NCBI GenBank assembly: GCA_050736615.1 | Contig: JBOHWL010000023.1 | Location: forward strand, 1-11,197 | From: JBOHWJ01 sp050736615 | GTDB lineage: Bacteria; Desulfobacterota; Binatia; Binatales; Binataceae | DNA: 11,197 bases | Direction of reading: 5' to 3' | Shown here: positions 1 through 7,475 of the stretch, in pieces | How positions within the stretch are numbered: position 1 is the stretch's first letter | Layout: each line of letters starts with the position of its first letter | Notes under the pieces: generated by a model | What the model saw: the letters and a program-made list of their open reading frames with translations, nothing else | Database searches by the model: none | What the model was told of the DNA's origin: nothing | Translations under genes and position numbers: made by a program

Positions 1-1470
1 GTTTACGCGATGCTGCGGAAGGCCGACACCATCGGCGTGTTCCAGATCGAAAGCCGTGCGCAAATGGCAACACTGCCCCGGATGAACCCGAAGTGCTTTT
101 ACGACCTCGTGGTCGAAGTCGCGATCATCCGCCCCGGACCAATCGTGGGCAAAATGGTCCATCCGTACCTGGATCGGCGCGGCGTGCGCGCGGCCATCAG
201 GTACGATCATCCGTCACTCGAACCGATACTCAAACGCACCCTCGGGGTGCCGCTGTTTCAGGAACAACTACTGCGAATGGCGATGGTGGTGGCGGGCTTC
301 AGCGCGGGCGAAGCGGAGGAATTACGGCGCGCGATGGGCTTCAAACGTTCGGTCGCGCGCATGGAAAAACTCGAATGCCGCTTGCGCGACGGCATGGGGC
401 GAAATGGCATTCGCGGCGACGCCGCCGATCGCATAGTACATTCGATTACCTCGTTCGCACTTTATGGTTTTCCGGAATCGCACGCCGCCAGCTTCGCGCT
501 GATCGCGTATGCATCGGCTTATTTGAAATGCCATTACCCGGCGGCATTCTTCGCCGCGATGCTCAATTGCTATCCACTGGGGTTCTATCATCCGTCAACA
601 CTGGTGAAAGACGCGAGCCGCCACGGTGTCGAGGTGCGGCCCATCGATGTCGCGCGGTCACATTGGAAATGCACGCTGGAGGAAATCCAGACAATTCCTA
701 AGGTTAAGAATGCGCTGCGATTGGGCCTGCGCTACGTCAATGGTCTGCGCGAAGAGACCGGCAGTCGAAGCGAAAACGAGCGGCATCAGCGTCCGTTTAA
801 ATCACTCGCCGATTTTGCCTCGCGGGTCGCACCCAACGAGCGTGAAATGGACTCGTTGGCATGGGCGGGCGCGTTCGCCACCTTCGGCCATTCAAAGCGC
901 GAGGCATTATGGCAAGCCGCCGCCGTGGAGCGAGATCCCTCAAGCCTGCTCGCCGGCGCCGAACCTACTTCACGCCGCGATGATGATATTGGCGAAGAGG
1001 ATGGCGAATCGCGCCAGCAGCGCGCACATTCAAGCGCCAGCTATCTGCCCCGCATGACTCCGTTCGAAGATACAATGGCCGATTATGCCGCCACCGGCGT
1101 CACGGTCGGCCCCCATCTGATGGCTCATCTGCGTGCGAGGTTACAATCACGCGGCATTGCGAGCGCGGCGGACCTGGCGCATATCGACCGGGGAAAATGG
1201 GTGAAAGTGGCGGGTGTGGTGATCGTTCGTCAGCGCCCCGGTACCGCCAAGGGTTTCCTGTTCATTACGATGGAAGATGAAACGGGTATAGCCAATGTGA
1301 TAGTCACTCCCGACCTGTTTCATGAAAACCGCGCGCTACTGCATCGCGCGTCGATGCTGCTGGTGGAAGGACCGCTGCAGAAGCAGGAGGGCGTGATTCA
1401 TGTGAAGGGACGCCGCTTCCGCGAACTGAAACTCGGCGGCGCTATCCCTCCGTCACATGACTTCCATTGA
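1..1470 (+). CDS. dnaE2: Error-prone DNA polymerase DnaE2 (ImuC), C-terminal part, 5'-truncated by the window
   Basis: The frame is open from base 1, so the gene begins upstream and about 489 C-terminal residues are visible (the family is usually a little over 1000 aa). DnaE2 is a C-family polymerase alpha-subunit paralogue used in SOS-induced translesion synthesis, normally with ImuA/ImuB. Family signatures seen are GVFQIESRAQMATLPR near the start, the palm strand CFYDLVVEVAIIRPGPI (the Asp at 103-105 aligns with the third catalytic Asp of polymerase III alpha), LGVPLFQEQLLRMA, the helix-hairpin-helix region with YGFPESHAASFA, and an OB-fold from about partial residue 399 (KWVKVAGVVIVRQRPGTA, MEDETGIANVIV). 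The protein ends HDFH then TGA, like the short tail typical of DnaE2. The first two catalytic Asp residues and any imuA/imuB partners are outside the window. No frameshift or internal stop is seen. Confidence 0.95.
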   Translation, partial: VYAMLRKADTIGVFQIESRAQMATLPRMNPKCFYDLVVEVAIIRPGPIVGKMVHPYLDRRGVRAAIRYDHPSLEPILKRTLGVPLFQEQLLRMAMVVAGFSAGEAEELRRAMGFKRSVARMEKLECRLRDGMGRNGIRGDAADRIVHSITSFALYGFPESHAASFALIAYASAYLKCHYPAAFFAAMLNCYPLGFYHPSTLVKDASRHGVEVRPIDVARSHWKCTLEEIQTIPKVKNALRLGLRYVNGLREETGSRSENERHQRPFKSLADFASRVAPNEREMDSLAWAGAFATFGHSKREALWQAAAVERDPSSLLAGAEPTSRRDDDIGEEDGESRQQRAHSSASYLPRMTPFEDTMADYAATGVTVGPHLMAHLRARLQSRGIASAADLAHIDRGKWVKVAGVVIVRQRPGTAKGFLFITMEDETGIANVIVTPDLFHENRALLHRASMLLVEGPLQKQEGVIHVKGRRFRELKLGGAIPPSHDFH

Positions 1471-1591
1471 AAATTACCGATGTTTTTATGCTGTGTTTCA
1501 TTTCTGTGTAACAGCTCGGCGCCTCTGTCATTCTGGGAGTGTGTGAATTTTTTGAATTGTCCGAGTTTATGGACAAGCGGAGCACTTTGCC
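1471..1591. other. Non-coding spacer after dnaE2
   Basis: No convincing gene is present. It carries a solitary repeat-terminus-like motif, TGTCATTCTGGGA, at 1526-1538, related to the ends of the large elements at 1592 and 11035. A 6-bp stem (TTGTCC at 1557-1562, GGACAA at 1571-1576, 8-nt loop) follows a T-run instead of preceding one, so it is not a good rho-independent terminator for dnaE2 on the + strand. Confidence 0.5.
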
Positions 1592-1908
1592 TGTCATCCT
1601 GAGCCGCCCGCGCAGCGCGAGGGCGTGTCGCACCAGCGGAGCCACTGGCGCAGCGAGCACATCAGGCGGAGCGAAGCGGAGCCGAGCGAACGAGTCCGCG
1701 AGTCGCGTCCAGGACCACGAGTCGGCGCGGTGCGTTGGACAAGGATCGACGCGGAGCGGTTGAATCTTTTTGACTTTTGAGCATCCCGGCACTGAAGCAG
1801 AAAATCGCTCCGCGTCGATCCCTCGACTCCGGCAGCCTTTCTGAACGCAGCTCGCAGACTCGCCTGCTCGCTTCGCCTTCGGCTTGCGCTAGTGCACTCG
1901 GGATGACA
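1592..1908. repeat. 317-bp interspersed inverted-repeat element (MITE-like), copy 1
   Basis: The ends are inverted repeats, TGTCATCCTGAG at 1592-1603 and CTCGGGATGACA at 1897-1908, with one mismatch. Inside, the arms pair repeatedly: GAGTCCGCGAG in the left arm against CTCGCAGACTC at 1851-1861, and a perfect 16-bp pair GGATCGACGCGGAGCG (1743-1758) / CGCTCCGCGTCGATCC (1806-1821) around a 47-nt centre. The single strand could therefore form a long imperfect cruciform or hairpin. The right arm (1851-1908), read on the opposite strand, resembles the left arm of the element at 11035 (shared cores TAGCGCA, AGCGAGCA, GAGTCTGCGA). Open frames inside it are low-complexity shadows with no recognisable protein. 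There is no transposase, so any mobility would be non-autonomous (inference). Confidence 0.75.
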
Positions 1909-2179
1909 ACATTGAGGCACCTCCTCGTTAAGCAGCCGTCAGTTCAGCCGCGCTAGAAATTACAAGCACTGAGCTTATTCGGCAAATTATTCATCACCTG
2001 ATGCTTCCCTGCGTTGCGCGGTTTAGTTACGGGACGATGCTTGTCAGAGTGCACGCTCCCTGCCTGGAATCGATGCCCAACCAATTCGCGGCAAGACACC
2101 AAATGGTGAGAGTTCGCAATGTGATGAAGGTGGGCGCCGTGGCGGCGCGTATCGTGGCGAGTAAAAGCCGGAGAGCGGC
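1909..2179. other. Intergenic stretch upstream of the copper cluster, no gene recognised
   Basis: Short frames exist on both strands (longest about 91 codons on the - strand), but none has a convincing ribosome binding site or a recognisable protein. A weak promoter-like pair (TTGTCA at 2041-2046 and TGGAAT at 2065-2070, 18-nt spacing) is present. I saw no obvious CopR or CueR-type palindrome. Confidence 0.45.
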
Positions 2180-2208
2180 TTGACTGCACAGACACGGCCC
2201 GAAAGAAT
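2180..2208 (+). promoter_or_regulatory. Candidate sigma70 promoter of the copper-resistance cluster
   Basis: A -35 box TTGACT (2180-2185, 5/6 match) and a -10 box AAGAAT (2203-2208, 4/6 match) are separated by exactly 17 nt. The predicted start, around 2215, lies about 26 nt before the ATG at 2241. This favours that ATG over the in-frame GTG at 2211. Only the sequence match supports it; a copper-responsive activator site was not found. Confidence 0.4.
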
Positions 2209-2240
2209 CCGTGTCGGCATGGTGGCACGGTGCCGCTGGA

Positions 2241-2609
2241 ATGAGACGAAGCATTCTTATCTCGGTCGTTGCGATGCTGGGGTTGTTAGCGAATGGCGCA
2301 TGCCTGTGCGTCGTTGCGCCAACTTGCTCAGCGATGTCGTGCGCGGCTCATCAGTCTCAGCGGACGTGCTCTGCTCGACACCAATCGTCGGAAAGCCACG
2401 AGTGCTGCCAAAAGCACGCGTGCGGTGCACAGGCGATTACCGCTGACCGGGATGTGTCCGCGACTGCTCCGTCAGGCATGGCATTCGTCACGGTTCACCT
2501 TCCGGCTTTTTTGACGCCTGTCGACGCGGTGATGCTCCCGACCAAGACGGGTCATTCGCCACCGTCGGCGATTTCCGTATTTCTTGCCACTCACACGCTG
2601 TTACTTTGA
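2241..2609 (+). CDS. Small exported Cys/His-rich protein upstream of copA, putative copper-binding
   Basis: The 122-aa product starts MRRSILISVVAMLGLL, a typical signal peptide with a basic n-region and hydrophobic core, so it is likely exported to the periplasm. Cleavage near residue 20 is plausible, but the lipobox is poor, so a lipoprotein is doubtful. The next 40 residues hold eight cysteines (21, 23, 29, 34, 43, 55, 56, 61) and several His, including HECC at 53-56 and H59, suggesting metal binding or disulfides. The C-terminus has HSPPS at about 105-109 and a hydrophobic tail. An alternative in-frame GTG start at 2211 would add ten residues; ATG at 2241 is preferred because it puts the signal peptide first and lies downstream of the promoter candidate. 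It sits 132 bp before copA on the same strand, so a role in copper handling is inferred from context and composition. I do not recognise a named family. Confidence 0.7.
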   Translation: MRRSILISVVAMLGLLANGACLCVVAPTCSAMSCAAHQSQRTCSARHQSSESHECCQKHACGAQAITADRDVSATAPSGMAFVTVHLPAFLTPVDAVMLPTKTGHSPPSAISVFLATHTLLL

Positions 2610-2741
2610 ACCTCTGAGTGAACCTTGGTTGCTCGCACGGAACGCGGCCGATAGATCGCGTCGCCGTGAGGGGAATATGCGAACGCGCACAGCGCAGGCT
2701 GTGTTGGCGTCCGGAGCTTTCGCGACTTGGAGGTTCATCTC

Positions 2742-4694
2742 ATGTCAGGTCAAACCAGTCGCAACGCGCGCCGATTGACGATATCTGGAAATGGCCAGGG
2801 AGTTGCACGAGGGATCACGCGCCGGCGTTTCGTGCAAGGCTTGGTTGCCGGGGGCTTAGCTGCCGGGTTCGATCTCACGGCTTTGCCCGCACTGGGGGGC
2901 GTGTCAGCGCGTCGTTCCCAGGCAACCCTGACCGGTCCCGACTTCAATCTCACGATCGAAGATACGGCCGTAAATTTCACCGGCCGGCAACGAATCGCGA
3001 CTGCCGTCAATGGCTCGGTTCCGGCTCCGCTCTTGCGCATGCGCGAGGGTGACGCAATCACGATTTCTGTCACTAACCGGCTGAAAGAGACCAGCTCGAT
3101 TCATTGGCATGGGTTCCGGATACCGTCGAATATGGACGGCGTGCCGGGTCTCAGCTACGCCGGCATCGAAGCCGGCACCACCTTTGTTTACCGCTTCACG
3201 CTCAAGCAGAACGGCACCTACTGGTATCACAGCCATACCGCCTTCCAGGAACAGACCGGACTGTACGGCCCAGTGATCATAGAGCCGTCTTATAAAGACC
3301 CGGTCGCCTACGATCGTGAATACGTGGTGATGCTGTCGGACTGGACCGATCAAAATCCCGAGGTCGTGTTCAACAATCTCAAGCAAGACAGCGGTTACTA
3401 TAATTTTCACCAACGCACGGTGGGTACGTTCGCGTCTGACGTGCGCCGCAAAGGCTTGGTCGCGGCGGCTGAGAATTATCTGATGTGGGCGCGTATGAAT
3501 ATGAGCCCGACGGACATCCTCGACGTCAACGGCAATACTTATACCTATCTAATCAACGGACAGCCCCCGGCGGCCAACTGGACGGGCAAATTTCGTCCAC
3601 GCGAGCGCGTGCGCCTGCGCGTCATCAACGGATCGACCATGTCCATTTTTGACGTGCGCATCCCAGGGCTCCCGATGACCGTGGTGCAAGCCGACGGCAA
3701 CGATGTCGAGCCGGTTACGGTCGACGAATTCCGCATTTCGGTCGCCGAGACCTACGACGTGATCGTGCAACCGTCCGACGAGCGCGCATACACGATCTTC
3801 GCGCAATCCGAGGATCGGACTGGCTATGCGCGCGGCACCTTGGCGCCCCGCTACGGCATGACCGCCGCGATTCCGCCGATGGGCCCGCGGCCGGTGCGCA
3901 CGATGGTCGATATGGGGATGGCGCATCCGCAGGGCATGAACCTGGGCGAGAGCAATAAACCGCAGGAGCATCAGGCGCCTGGGATGGACATGCACGGCGC
4001 ATCAAGCATGCGGATGGAGCGCATGTCCGGCATGAAGATGCCGGCGGAATTCACGGCGACGGAGATCAGCGAATTTGCCAAACGGGCGCATATGCTTGGC
4101 GATGAGGCGCCGGGGCAGCCAGACCCCTACACGAGTGCCGCCGTCATCGTGCCGGACTTCGGCAATATGGCGGCGCCGCTGGCGGCGAAAGTCCAACTCT
4201 ATCCCAGTCCGCAAGTCGATAACGTTGCGGCAATGCCGACCGAGCGTCTTTATACCGCCGGCGAAGGATTTCCGCCCGGCCGCCGGGTGCTCGCCTACGC
4301 GGATTTGCGCGCGATCTGGCGTGGAACCGATCCGCGTCCACCCGACCGCGAGATCGAGATTCATTTGACGGGCAACATGGAGCGCTTCATCTGGGGCTTC
4401 AATGGCTTGATGTACTCGGAGGCCCCGCCGATCCGCTTAAAGCTCGGGGAACGGGTGCGCTTCATCCTGATCAACGACACCATGATGGAGCATCCGATCC
4501 ATCTGCATGGCCTGTGGAGCGAATTGGAAAACGGCAATGGCGAGTTCCGCCCCTACAAGCATACGATCAATGTGAAACCCGGCGAGAAGCTGAGCTATCT
4601 CATCAGCGCCGATACGCCGGGACAATGGGCCTATCACTGCCATCTGCTTTATCACATGGAGGCCGGCATGTTCCGGGCCGTGATCGTCTCATGA
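2742..4694 (+). CDS. copA: CopA-family multicopper oxidase (copper resistance), Tat-exported
   Basis: The 650-aa periplasmic multicopper oxidase belongs to the copper-resistance CopA family, thought to oxidise Cu(I) and bind copper. The start is ATG 2742, with TTGGAGG at 2727-2733. The N-terminus has a Tat motif, TRRRFVQG (residues 26-33), then a hydrophobic stretch and an Ala-rich region. All four copper-ligand motifs are present: HWHG (121-124), HSH (163-165), HPIHLHG (584-590) and HCHLLYHMEAGM (632-643). These supply the type 1 Cys633 and axial Met643 and the trinuclear-site His residues. Residues 380-433 are a Met-rich insert with 12 Met in 54 residues, typical of copper-binding loops in CopA. 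The product is full length with no broken motif. copB overlaps its stop by ATGA, so the two are translationally coupled. Distinct from the P-type ATPase that is also called CopA. Confidence 0.96.
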   Translation: MSGQTSRNARRLTISGNGQGVARGITRRRFVQGLVAGGLAAGFDLTALPALGGVSARRSQATLTGPDFNLTIEDTAVNFTGRQRIATAVNGSVPAPLLRMREGDAITISVTNRLKETSSIHWHGFRIPSNMDGVPGLSYAGIEAGTTFVYRFTLKQNGTYWYHSHTAFQEQTGLYGPVIIEPSYKDPVAYDREYVVMLSDWTDQNPEVVFNNLKQDSGYYNFHQRTVGTFASDVRRKGLVAAAENYLMWARMNMSPTDILDVNGNTYTYLINGQPPAANWTGKFRPRERVRLRVINGSTMSIFDVRIPGLPMTVVQADGNDVEPVTVDEFRISVAETYDVIVQPSDERAYTIFAQSEDRTGYARGTLAPRYGMTAAIPPMGPRPVRTMVDMGMAHPQGMNLGESNKPQEHQAPGMDMHGASSMRMERMSGMKMPAEFTATEISEFAKRAHMLGDEAPGQPDPYTSAAVIVPDFGNMAAPLAAKVQLYPSPQVDNVAAMPTERLYTAGEGFPPGRRVLAYADLRAIWRGTDPRPPDREIEIHLTGNMERFIWGFNGLMYSEAPPIRLKLGERVRFILINDTMMEHPIHLHGLWSELENGNGEFRPYKHTINVKPGEKLSYLISADTPGQWAYHCHLLYHMEAGMFRAVIVS

Positions 4695-5494
4695 GCGCGG
4701 CAACGTCGCTGGGCCGCTGTGGCGCAATTTTGTTCGTGAGCCTGGTGATGCTGACGGTCGGCGCCGGGTTGACCGAAGCCCAGTCTATAAGCCCCGGAAC
4801 GCCGATTTATACGCAATATCGACAACCGCCGATGGAGGATAACCGGATCTTCTATCACCTGCTTTTCGATCAACTCGAAGGCCGCACCAATGACGTCGAG
4901 AATGAATTTCGCTGGCATGGGGAAGCGTGGATGGGGACCGATTTCAACCGCCTGTGGTTCAAATCCGAGGGCGTTGTCGAACGCGGTAAGGCGACCGACG
5001 GTGATACGGAAGCGTTGTACGATCGGCCGTTGCCTTTTCTGAAGTATTTCGACGGGCAGGCGGGTGTCCGTTACGATCTTGATTCGAATCCTGGCCGCAC
5101 CTGGGGGGCACTGGGATTAGAAGGACTCGCGCCCTATTGGTTTCAAGTGGAGCCGACCTTTTATTTCAGCAATGACGACCGGGTCGCGGGCAAATTCTTT
5201 GCCACGTACGATCTACTGCTCACGAATCGGCTGATTCTACAGCCTGAAATCGAAATGAATTTCTACAGCAAGGATGAGCCTGCGCGCGGCACTGGTTCAG
5301 GTCTTTCGGACCTCGATACCGGCCTGCGGCTGCGTTACGAATTTATCCGCGACCCCGCCTTCAGCCGCAAGGTCGCGCCTTATATCGGATTCGCTTACAC
5401 GCAGACGTTTGGGGACGCCGCCAGGTTTACGCGTGAAGAAGGCGGCATCGTGCACGACCCGCGCTTCGTCTATGGAATCAGCGTCTGGTATTGA
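4691..5494 (+). CDS. copB: CopB outer-membrane copper resistance protein
   Basis: The 267-aa product is an outer-membrane beta-barrel protein of the CopB family, partner of CopA in periplasmic copper sequestration. The start is ATG 4691, overlapping the copA stop (ATGA). The same frame stays open upstream to 4514 inside copA, but that is a shadow. A signal peptide spans about residues 8-31 (ILFVSLVMLTVGAGLTEA, cleavage likely before QSIS). Family features are EDNRIFYHLLFDQLEGR, a WHGEAWMGTDFNRLWFKSEG segment, alternating strand pattern, and PYIGFAYTQTFGDAA near the end. The chain ends in an aromatic pair, WY, as expected for an outer-membrane protein recognised by the BAM machinery. The long Met/His-rich N-terminal region found in some CopB proteins is absent here. 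No copC or copD follows. Confidence 0.93.
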   Translation: MSAATSLGRCGAILFVSLVMLTVGAGLTEAQSISPGTPIYTQYRQPPMEDNRIFYHLLFDQLEGRTNDVENEFRWHGEAWMGTDFNRLWFKSEGVVERGKATDGDTEALYDRPLPFLKYFDGQAGVRYDLDSNPGRTWGALGLEGLAPYWFQVEPTFYFSNDDRVAGKFFATYDLLLTNRLILQPEIEMNFYSKDEPARGTGSGLSDLDTGLRLRYEFIRDPAFSRKVAPYIGFAYTQTFGDAARFTREEGGIVHDPRFVYGISVWY

Positions 5495-5531
5495 GCTCGC
5501 GCATAAGCTCTACGATTCGCCGGCCGCTTGC

Positions 5532-5677
5532 CGAGGCGTCGGTGGCAACTACTCGAACCACGGCATCACCAAGCGTTCATTGATTGAATACGGATAGGCA
5601 TGACCCCATTCGGGAAGTTCTTCATAACGCAAATTGTAGCCGAGCTCCCGGAGCATCGCGCAGGTCTGCCGCGTCAA
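5532..5677 (-). pseudogene. Truncated 3'-end copy of the esterase gene at 7476-8591
   Basis: On the - strand this segment encodes LTRQTCAMLRELGYNLRYEE and on through PEWGHAYPYSINER to MPWFE, the C-terminal piece of the esterase, including its catalytic His. It aligns without gaps to 7498-7643 with 7 mismatches in 146 bases (hand count). Two mismatches change residues Asp to Glu and Met to Leu. A change at 5551 turns the Gln codon CAG into TAG, so the frame stops 12 residues before the stop of the intact gene. Homology ends abruptly at 5677; the nucleophile and Asp parts of the hydrolase are missing. The open frame continues to an ATG at 5755 through unrelated sequence (MSSSSDTRRFNRPCKN...), giving a 68-codon frame that I regard as fortuitous. 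It begins only 37 bp after copB. Confidence 0.85.
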
Positions 5678-5772
5678 CACCTGTCGTTTCTGTGCGCCGC
5701 CTGGCAAGTTTTTGCAAGGACGATTAAAGCGCCGAGTATCTGAACTGGAACTCATATTTCTATGGAATACAT

Positions 5773-5841
5773 CGTCCGAGTTGAGATGAAATCGGACGCA
5801 AGTAGCTATGCGTCATAAGATGATCTAAGACGCTTCATCTT
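5773..5841. other. Pair of small inverted repeats upstream of the FHA-CAP gene
   Basis: Two perfect 7-bp inverted repeats lie next to each other: CGTCCGA (5773-5779) with TCGGACG (5792-5798), 12-nt loop, and AAGATGA (5817-5823) with TCATCTT (5835-5841), 11-nt loop. Neither is followed by a T-run on either strand. They sit just upstream of a promoter candidate and could be operators or simple hairpins. This is a structural observation only. Confidence 0.4.
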
Positions 5842-5856
5842 CACATCATATCATCC

Positions 5857-5885
5857 TTGACAGTCCTATGATCTTCTTCTACTAT
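5857..5885 (+). promoter_or_regulatory. Sigma70-like promoter for the FHA-CAP gene
   Basis: A perfect -35 box TTGACA (5857-5862) and -10 box TACTAT (5880-5885, 4/6 match) are separated by 17 nt. The predicted transcription start is near 5892, about 23 nt before the ATG at 5915. The match and the position directly ahead of the gene make this the best promoter in the window. It implies that the gene is transcribed independently of copAB. Confidence 0.6.
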
Positions 5886-5914
5886 CTGTCCCTGCTCGCA
5901 TGCCGGAATAACCG

Positions 5915-7273
5915 ATGCTGGCCACGCTCTGTAAGAAACGGCCGAAACGACGCAATAAACGGGCTAGAGCACCACGATTGGCTGCGATCGGCGCTGTGGG
6001 ACCATGCGAGCATCTATTATCTAAACGCAAAATTACTGTCGGAGCGGCCAACGAAAACGAGTTGGTTGTCCCCGATGCTACAGTATCCCGCCGTCATGCC
6101 ATCCTAAAGCGACGCTTTCGACGCTATCGACTGATTGACCTTGAATCCACCAATGGCACGTTTGTCAATGGTCGGCGCGTTAGGGGACCAACTCGAATCG
6201 GCAGAGGTGACGAGGTCCGCTTTGGGGCAGCGCGGTTTGTTTTTCTGGAATCTCCGACTACTCGGGAGGTCAGGAGACGAGTCCCAACCACAACGGTGAT
6301 CGCCGTGTTCATCGTGATTTTCATTTCAGGATTTGCGGCAACTGAGTATTTCATCAACCGCTCGTTGTCCGAGAAAATAACCGCCGCCGATAACAACGAA
6401 TCCGCTACGGTGCTGAACCTTGAAAAGGCGCGCGACGAAGCAAAAGCGGTTCTTGAGAGAGAAAGCGCCGAAGAGGGCCAACCGCTCTGGCTGCGCCGTA
6501 TAAATCACTATCGTGGCTTGGCGAAACTCTCTCCGGTTGTTGAAGATACCTCCTTAAGCCATGCTGATTTTCTGCATGCTCGATATCTTGTCGAATATGA
6601 ACTGCGCACGGGTTCCTTGCCGTTTGCGCACACGGAAAACCCGAGCGCCCCATACTATACAGCCGAGGGGCTGAAAGCGGCAGAGAATAGTGATCTTGCC
6701 GAGCAGAATGGCGAGCAAATTTCGGGAGAGCAGTCCGTTGATGACTGGGTGCGAGGACCATTCCATCGACTGGCAATTCTAACCCCTGGACTACGTCAAG
6801 TAGGCCTCGGAAGTTATACGCAAAGCGGACACGAGGCCATAGGATTGTATTTGCAGTCATCGCCGGATGCGCCACATTGGTTTCGCGAGCCGGTCGAATT
6901 TCCACCACCCGATTCGATCGTCCCGTTGGCGATCTACCAGGCGGGCGAATGGCCGAATCCGTTGACAAGTTGCCCGGGGTACGTTCCTCCAACTGGTCTG
7001 CCGGTTACCCTCCAACTTGGGGCGTGGATGCCGATCCAGGTTACCGATCATTCCTTTAGCCAAGATGGGGAAGCCCTTGAACATTGCGTATTCGATGCAA
7101 CGTCGTATACGAACGCGGACGCGGCAACCCAAAACTGGGCCCGCATTGGCCTCAAGGGCAATAGTGCAATCGTATTGATACCGCGGCTTCCCCTCACGAG
7201 CGGTGAGCGTTACAGCGTGTCAATCACCGCCAATGGCCGTGTCTATGCGTGGTCTTTCGCCGTGCATGGCTGA
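5915..7273 (+). CDS. FHA domain - transmembrane - CAP/SCP domain fusion protein
   Basis: The 452-aa protein has three recognisable parts. Residues about 36-112 form a forkhead-associated domain: Gly at 43, SRRH at 58-61 and STNGTFVNG at 78-86, the classic phosphothreonine-binding loops. Residues about 125-147 are one transmembrane helix (VIAVFIVIFISGFAA). A short acidic, charged linker precedes a CAP/SCP-like domain at about 192-316. Its signatures are INHYRGLAKLSPV, SLSHADFLHARYL (H216), FAHTENPS (H239) and DDWVRGPFHRLAILTPGLRQVGLG (H284), matching the W-x-SPxHR-xxIL pattern of the family. A C-terminal region (about 330-452) looks like a beta-rich Ig-like domain. The topology predicted from the basic N-terminus is FHA in the cytoplasm and CAP outside. 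ATG 5915 is the first start after an in-frame TAA; no clear Shine-Dalgarno is seen. Function is unknown; linking cytosolic phospho-signalling to an exported CAP domain is inference. It lies inside a duplicated-end segment. Confidence 0.85.
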   Translation: MLATLCKKRPKRRNKRARAPRLAAIGAVGPCEHLLSKRKITVGAANENELVVPDATVSRRHAILKRRFRRYRLIDLESTNGTFVNGRRVRGPTRIGRGDEVRFGAARFVFLESPTTREVRRRVPTTTVIAVFIVIFISGFAATEYFINRSLSEKITAADNNESATVLNLEKARDEAKAVLERESAEEGQPLWLRRINHYRGLAKLSPVVEDTSLSHADFLHARYLVEYELRTGSLPFAHTENPSAPYYTAEGLKAAENSDLAEQNGEQISGEQSVDDWVRGPFHRLAILTPGLRQVGLGSYTQSGHEAIGLYLQSSPDAPHWFREPVEFPPPDSIVPLAIYQAGEWPNPLTSCPGYVPPTGLPVTLQLGAWMPIQVTDHSFSQDGEALEHCVFDATSYTNADAATQNWARIGLKGNSAIVLIPRLPLTSGERYSVSITANGRVYAWSFAVHG

Positions 7274-7475
7274 AGCCCAGAGATTTCTGATTGTGCAGCA
7301 GTAAAACGGCCGATACGGCATAAATTCATTTATCGCAGTTTTCCTTCACAGGTGGGCAGCGAGCAGCATTTCAAGACCACTTAATCCTAGAGCCTCAGCC
7401 GCCACTCGTTACCGAAGCGATCGAGGGGCAAAAGCTAACGCGGTTCGCTGACAACGATCCATGGTGTGCTTCTTT

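Noticed and set aside
1594..1920. Overlapping - and + strand frames of 74-116 codons
   Set aside because: They lie inside the inverted-repeat element and translate to low-complexity Arg/Ser/Ala-rich sequence produced by the repeat arms.
1953..2254. Open frames on the - strand (91 and 75 codons) and a + strand frame at 2001-2183
   Set aside because: No recognisable protein, no good ribosome binding site, and they overlap each other and the start of the exported-protein gene.
2904..3413. Long antisense frames within copA (up to 169 codons), also at 3549-3995
   Set aside because: Antisense shadows of a strongly conserved gene in GC-rich DNA; no independent evidence.
5549..5755. A 68-codon gene on the - strand
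   Set aside because: Only the C-terminal part matches the esterase; the first 27 or so residues are unrelated, the stop is premature and no catalytic Ser or Asp is present. Treated as a pseudogene fragment.
6405..6992. A 195-codon frame on the - strand
   Set aside because: A shadow of the FHA-CAP gene; it runs antisense across the linker, the CAP domain and the start of the C-terminal region, and the product has no recognisable features.
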